A program made the translations under genes and the position numbers. A stretch of 64,000 bases of DNA from contig OZ345364.1 in assembly GCA_977006965.1 (NCBI GenBank), positions 930,001 to 994,000 on the forward strand. Reading direction: 5' to 3'. The notes below the pieces were generated by a model, which worked only from the letters and a program-made list of their open reading frames with translations, was not told the DNA's origin and did not search any database. Shown in pieces: positions 60,959-64,000 of the stretch; position 1 is the first letter of the stretch; the number at the start of each line of letters is the position of its first letter. The DNA comes from Phymatolithon calcareum (Eukaryota > Rhodophyta > Florideophyceae > Hapalidiales).

Positions 60959-61019
60959 ATTGTTAAAGAGATTAAAAAGATTAAAAAAAAACCCTCTAGT
61001 ACGCGTTCTCTTTAACAAT
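60959..61019. repeat. 13-bp inverted repeat around an A-rich loop
   Basis: ATTGTTAAAGAGA (60959-60971) and its exact inverse (61007-61019) with a 35-nt loop containing a nine-A run. Confidence 0.75.
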
Positions 61020-61399
61020 CCCGTAGAAACATATTCTCGTTTCACAACTTGTTACTTTTAGTATTCAAATCTTACGTAGTGTAATTACACACGAACATAC
61101 AGTATATGTACAGGGTTGGTGAAATTGTAGACGTGCGTAAGATGGGTTTATTCATTTTATGAACTCAAGAAAATGACGAGAATGAACTAGCTGAAGATGG
61201 AAGGTGCGTTTAGACTCTTTAGGTACAAAGCAGGCTGCAAGAGGGGGGTGAAATTTGATGCTCGCGTCAACAGCAGAGCTGGCATCCAATATATTGCAGT
61301 AGATTTCTATTGGAGCGCTATTGAAAGAGTCTAACTTTATTGCAATACGTATTGCAAAGAGATTGACTAGTATTCGCAGACGCATATCCTAAATGCGAA

Positions 61400-61535
61400 G
61401 CCGATTTTCGATATTGCCTTCATATTGCCGGTCATCTTCTATTGCAATGCTTGTTGCAAAGAAGTGCCGTCACTGTTAGTGCTATTGCTATTGCACTGCA
61501 CTCACCAATCAATAAAAATACTATTGCCGTAAGCC
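61400..61535 (+). repeat. hAT-like terminal remnant
   Basis: Collinear with 24122-24255, ending in 'gtaagccctg'. Confidence 0.45.
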
Positions 61536-63811
61536 CTGGTCAACAGGGAAACGTGCTCACAACGCAAGGTCCCAGACGACCTCTCGTTCCCAGTATGCTT
61601 GTGCAAGATGCAAAAAGAAGAGAAGCTCAAGAGCAATGCGATTGCACTCGCATCGCTAAATAAGAGACGGTCAGCCTTCTGTCCTTTTCGCAGCTGGGAG
61701 CTAAGCAGGATGGAGAGGAGTAGCTTCTAGAACGTGTAAACGACGCCGTTTTGCTAGCCTGGTACCGCCCAGGCAAAGATCTGCAACGGTTACTAACTCA
61801 CACAAAAATGAAGCCTGCTTTGCACATGGAAGCGTTGCCCTCCGCACATTGGGTTGTACACCATTACAGTTTTTTTGAAGTTTATATAAAAGCCTCGCAG
61901 TCTTATGAATATACGGTACAGTGCAATACAGGGCAAGACAAGTGTAGTTTTGATGTGTAACCAGATGTTGAGAACAAAACTATACCTGTGATCCTAGATT
62001 AAAAGTCCAAACGCTAAGCCAAGTTTGTCCCCCGCGGACAACGTGGGATCTGCAAATCGAGCACTATGAACAGATCTTCGCAAATCCTACTTATGATCGC
62101 TTTTGCGCGACCGCCAAAAACATAAGCAAAAATATTCATTTCACAAGTCGCACAGACGTGTTCCAATTTCTCAATTATTTCTTGTCCACCGCGGGGCGAA
62201 ATTTGTGCCCCGGATCGGAGATCAACAGTAATCCCAATCGGGCACTTGGTATCAGCGCGTTCAACATAGCAGCGAGCCAAATGAAGCTCGCAATATTGCG
62301 AGCAATGGAGCCGGCCTTATTGCCGTGTTTCCTAGCCCCGCACAGAATGTTGCCATGACCACGTATCACTCCCCACGAATTGGCGCCTCTTTCCTGTGCA
62401 TACGAATTTCCGAAAAGGTTGGATGATCTTGTGTCATTTGGAGCCGTTAGCAGCGAAGAAAACAATGCGTTGACAGAAGGCGGAGTTGGCCTTGTGCAGA
62501 TTGCATTCGTGGGCCAAGTAATGCTCGTGCGTGTGTGCATCGTGCGCAAAGTACCACTAGAAGACACATGCAAGTCAATGTCATTTTCAACTTGCATGTG
62601 TCAGATTGGTGAAGTGAATCTTGCCATGGAGAGCGCACCAAGCATTCGGCTTTTATCGCCTTTGCTCCTTTCTTGGCGAACGCTTGGTATGTACCCACAT
62701 CTACAGGATGCATGACTCGTTTTGGTCTAGATATTAGAGTACGAAAACAGAGAAAAAGTTTCTTCTGCTTGTAAAGCTATATCTCTCTAAAAGAAAAGGC
62801 AAGTCAAGCCACATGAGCAAAAAGCTTCTGCTTTATTTAGAAAGTCTTACAGTAAGGCCGCCGCAGAAGGTTATGTGAAAAAAAGAGCGTGCTGGAGGTT
62901 CTCCTTTGTCAAAACGGCTACAATATCAGCACCTATCTCTATTATATTTCCTATTCCCATATTTCCCCGAGCCCAGTGCGTAGGGCCGGACCAGGAAGTC
63001 AACAGAGCATCTGCAGACAGTTTTGAAAAGGCAGTTACATCAGTAAGACTAAGCGAAAAGAGATATTCAGCTTGGACCATACTTTTTCAGACATATTATT
63101 TTTCTAAGTTCTGAGCTTACTATCGCAAGACTGTACTACATAACAAAGCATGATTGATGCCTGAGCCTGTTTAGAATGCACGTTCCTTTCTTTCGACAGT
63201 TTTGCTGATTGTCCCAATTATTGTCATATTTTGATTAATCTGTTCATTTGCGAGCAGTTAATTCAGCTTATTTCGTGAGCTGCTGGCTGAGGAACCAAAT
63301 CTCATGGCATCCATAAATGGACCCTCCTTTGCTTTTTTGATCAACTCTTTACAGCATACATGTATGCTGTGTAATATGCATGAATACAGTACTGTATGCC
63401 AAAGCATTCTCAAGAAGGCCCCTCTGTCAAGTGCTTTGCGCTCTGTAACTGCCACGGTGTACACGAGTACATTAAATTCACTAATTTTGCTGATACATCA
63501 ATTCCCTCATAATTTTGTGTGCAAAAACAACTACTTGTTTTTATTTATTTTTTTGATGCACTGAAATTTTGCTTTCCTCCCCCTCTTTATACTGTCCCCT
63601 GCTAAAACATGCTTTTTTTAAAACATTCTTTTTTTCGCAACATATGATATTTTGTAAAGTCTGTACCTATTCCCCTTCGCACGCACAAACCCCTGTCGCC
63701 CGTCTTCATCTCCATATGGGGATCAACAATTCTGTACTGGTTTCACCTCGCACGTCCATCGAAAACCGATATCCGATCACTCTGACCTGCACACTTTGAG
63801 CGCCATCCACC
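61536..63811. other. No gene recognised
   Basis: Short ORFs only. 61884-61912 is a minus-strand LINE-tail scrap. 62659-62708 (minus) matches the first 50 bp of the LTR at 50902 in diverged form. An inverted repeat 'acatgcaagt'/'acttgcatgt' lies at 62568-62602. Confidence 0.4.
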
Positions 63812-63964
63812 ATGACGAAAGCAATCACTCTCATCTTCTTCGCATATGCCGTTGCGGCCGCCCTCTCTATGGAGCTTTTATTCCGGGTGTCCTTTCACAT
63901 CTTGACACTGGCGCTGCGTCGCTCTATTCCGATCCATTTATTGCGCTCAGTGTCCCCTTTCTAA
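63812..63964 (+). CDS. Small hydrophobic ORF, possible first exon
   Basis: A 50-codon ORF with a good start context (caccATG) and a signal-peptide-like beginning 'TKAITLIFFAYAVAAALS'. It may be a small secreted or membrane protein, or the first exon of a gene that runs beyond the window. No motif or partner was seen. Confidence 0.25.
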   Translation: MTKAITLIFFAYAVAAALSMELLFRVSFHILTLALRRSIPIHLLRSVSPF

Positions 63965-64000
63965 ATACGTCCATCAGGTCATTCGAAGAGCGGTACAAGA

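Noticed and set aside
61112-61535. Complete hAT element from 'cagggttgg' to 'gccctg'
   Set aside because: The two ends do not form an inverted repeat and the flanks show no 8-bp duplication.

Overview
This looks like a repeat-rich stretch of a eukaryotic nuclear genome. The clearest single-copy genes read as one uninterrupted frame, TATA boxes sit 60-90 bp upstream of three of them, and most of the rest is retrotransposons (Ty3/gypsy, LINE), hAT elements and small repeats at many stages of decay. A red alga (florideophyte type, intron-poor genes in a sea of transposons) is my best guess. That is inference; no ribosomal RNA, confident tRNA or organellar gene is present to fix it.

Layout. 1-7 kb: a LINE tail, a small secreted Cys/His-rich gene (914-1294, minus), TTC-tailed repeats and broken LINEs. 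7.9-16.6 kb: one structurally complete Ty3/gypsy element on the minus strand (321-bp LTRs, primer site, purine tract, 4-bp target duplication) inserted in a LINE endonuclease gene. Its gag, protease, RT-RNaseH and integrase are all recognisable but damaged. A -1 frameshift signal lies between gag and protease, an AT-hook tail follows the integrase, and between integrase and 3' LTR it carries antisense ORFs, the first with a near-copy of the histone H3 tail. 17-21 kb: LINE fragments. 21.45-21.86 kb: a second secreted gene whose eight tail cysteines have the same spacing as the first. 24-37.5 kb: a LINE with two nested hAT insertions, a third hAT, hAT debris and a 5'-truncated LINE with a 16-bp target duplication. 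37.6-39.2 kb: tandem structured repeats and a GC-rich hairpin. 39.5-41.9 kb: a probable membrane-protein gene of unknown function, with one likely intron and recent internal tandem duplications. 45-60.6 kb is the most gene-rich part: an acidic small ORF, two DHRS1-like SDR paralogues in a segmental duplication, a third SDR, a HAD-family gene, and a very young LTR element that keeps an intact integrase plus chromodomain ORF but no reverse transcriptase. 61-64 kb is mostly anonymous.

The observations most worth following are the H3-tail antisense ORF and AT-hook tail of the Ty3 element, the two secreted proteins with identical 8-Cys spacing, the integrase-only LTR element, and the gag-pro frameshift signal. 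The two SDR paralogues and the two secreted proteins are small gene families; I see no sign of an operon or a single pathway linking the genes.
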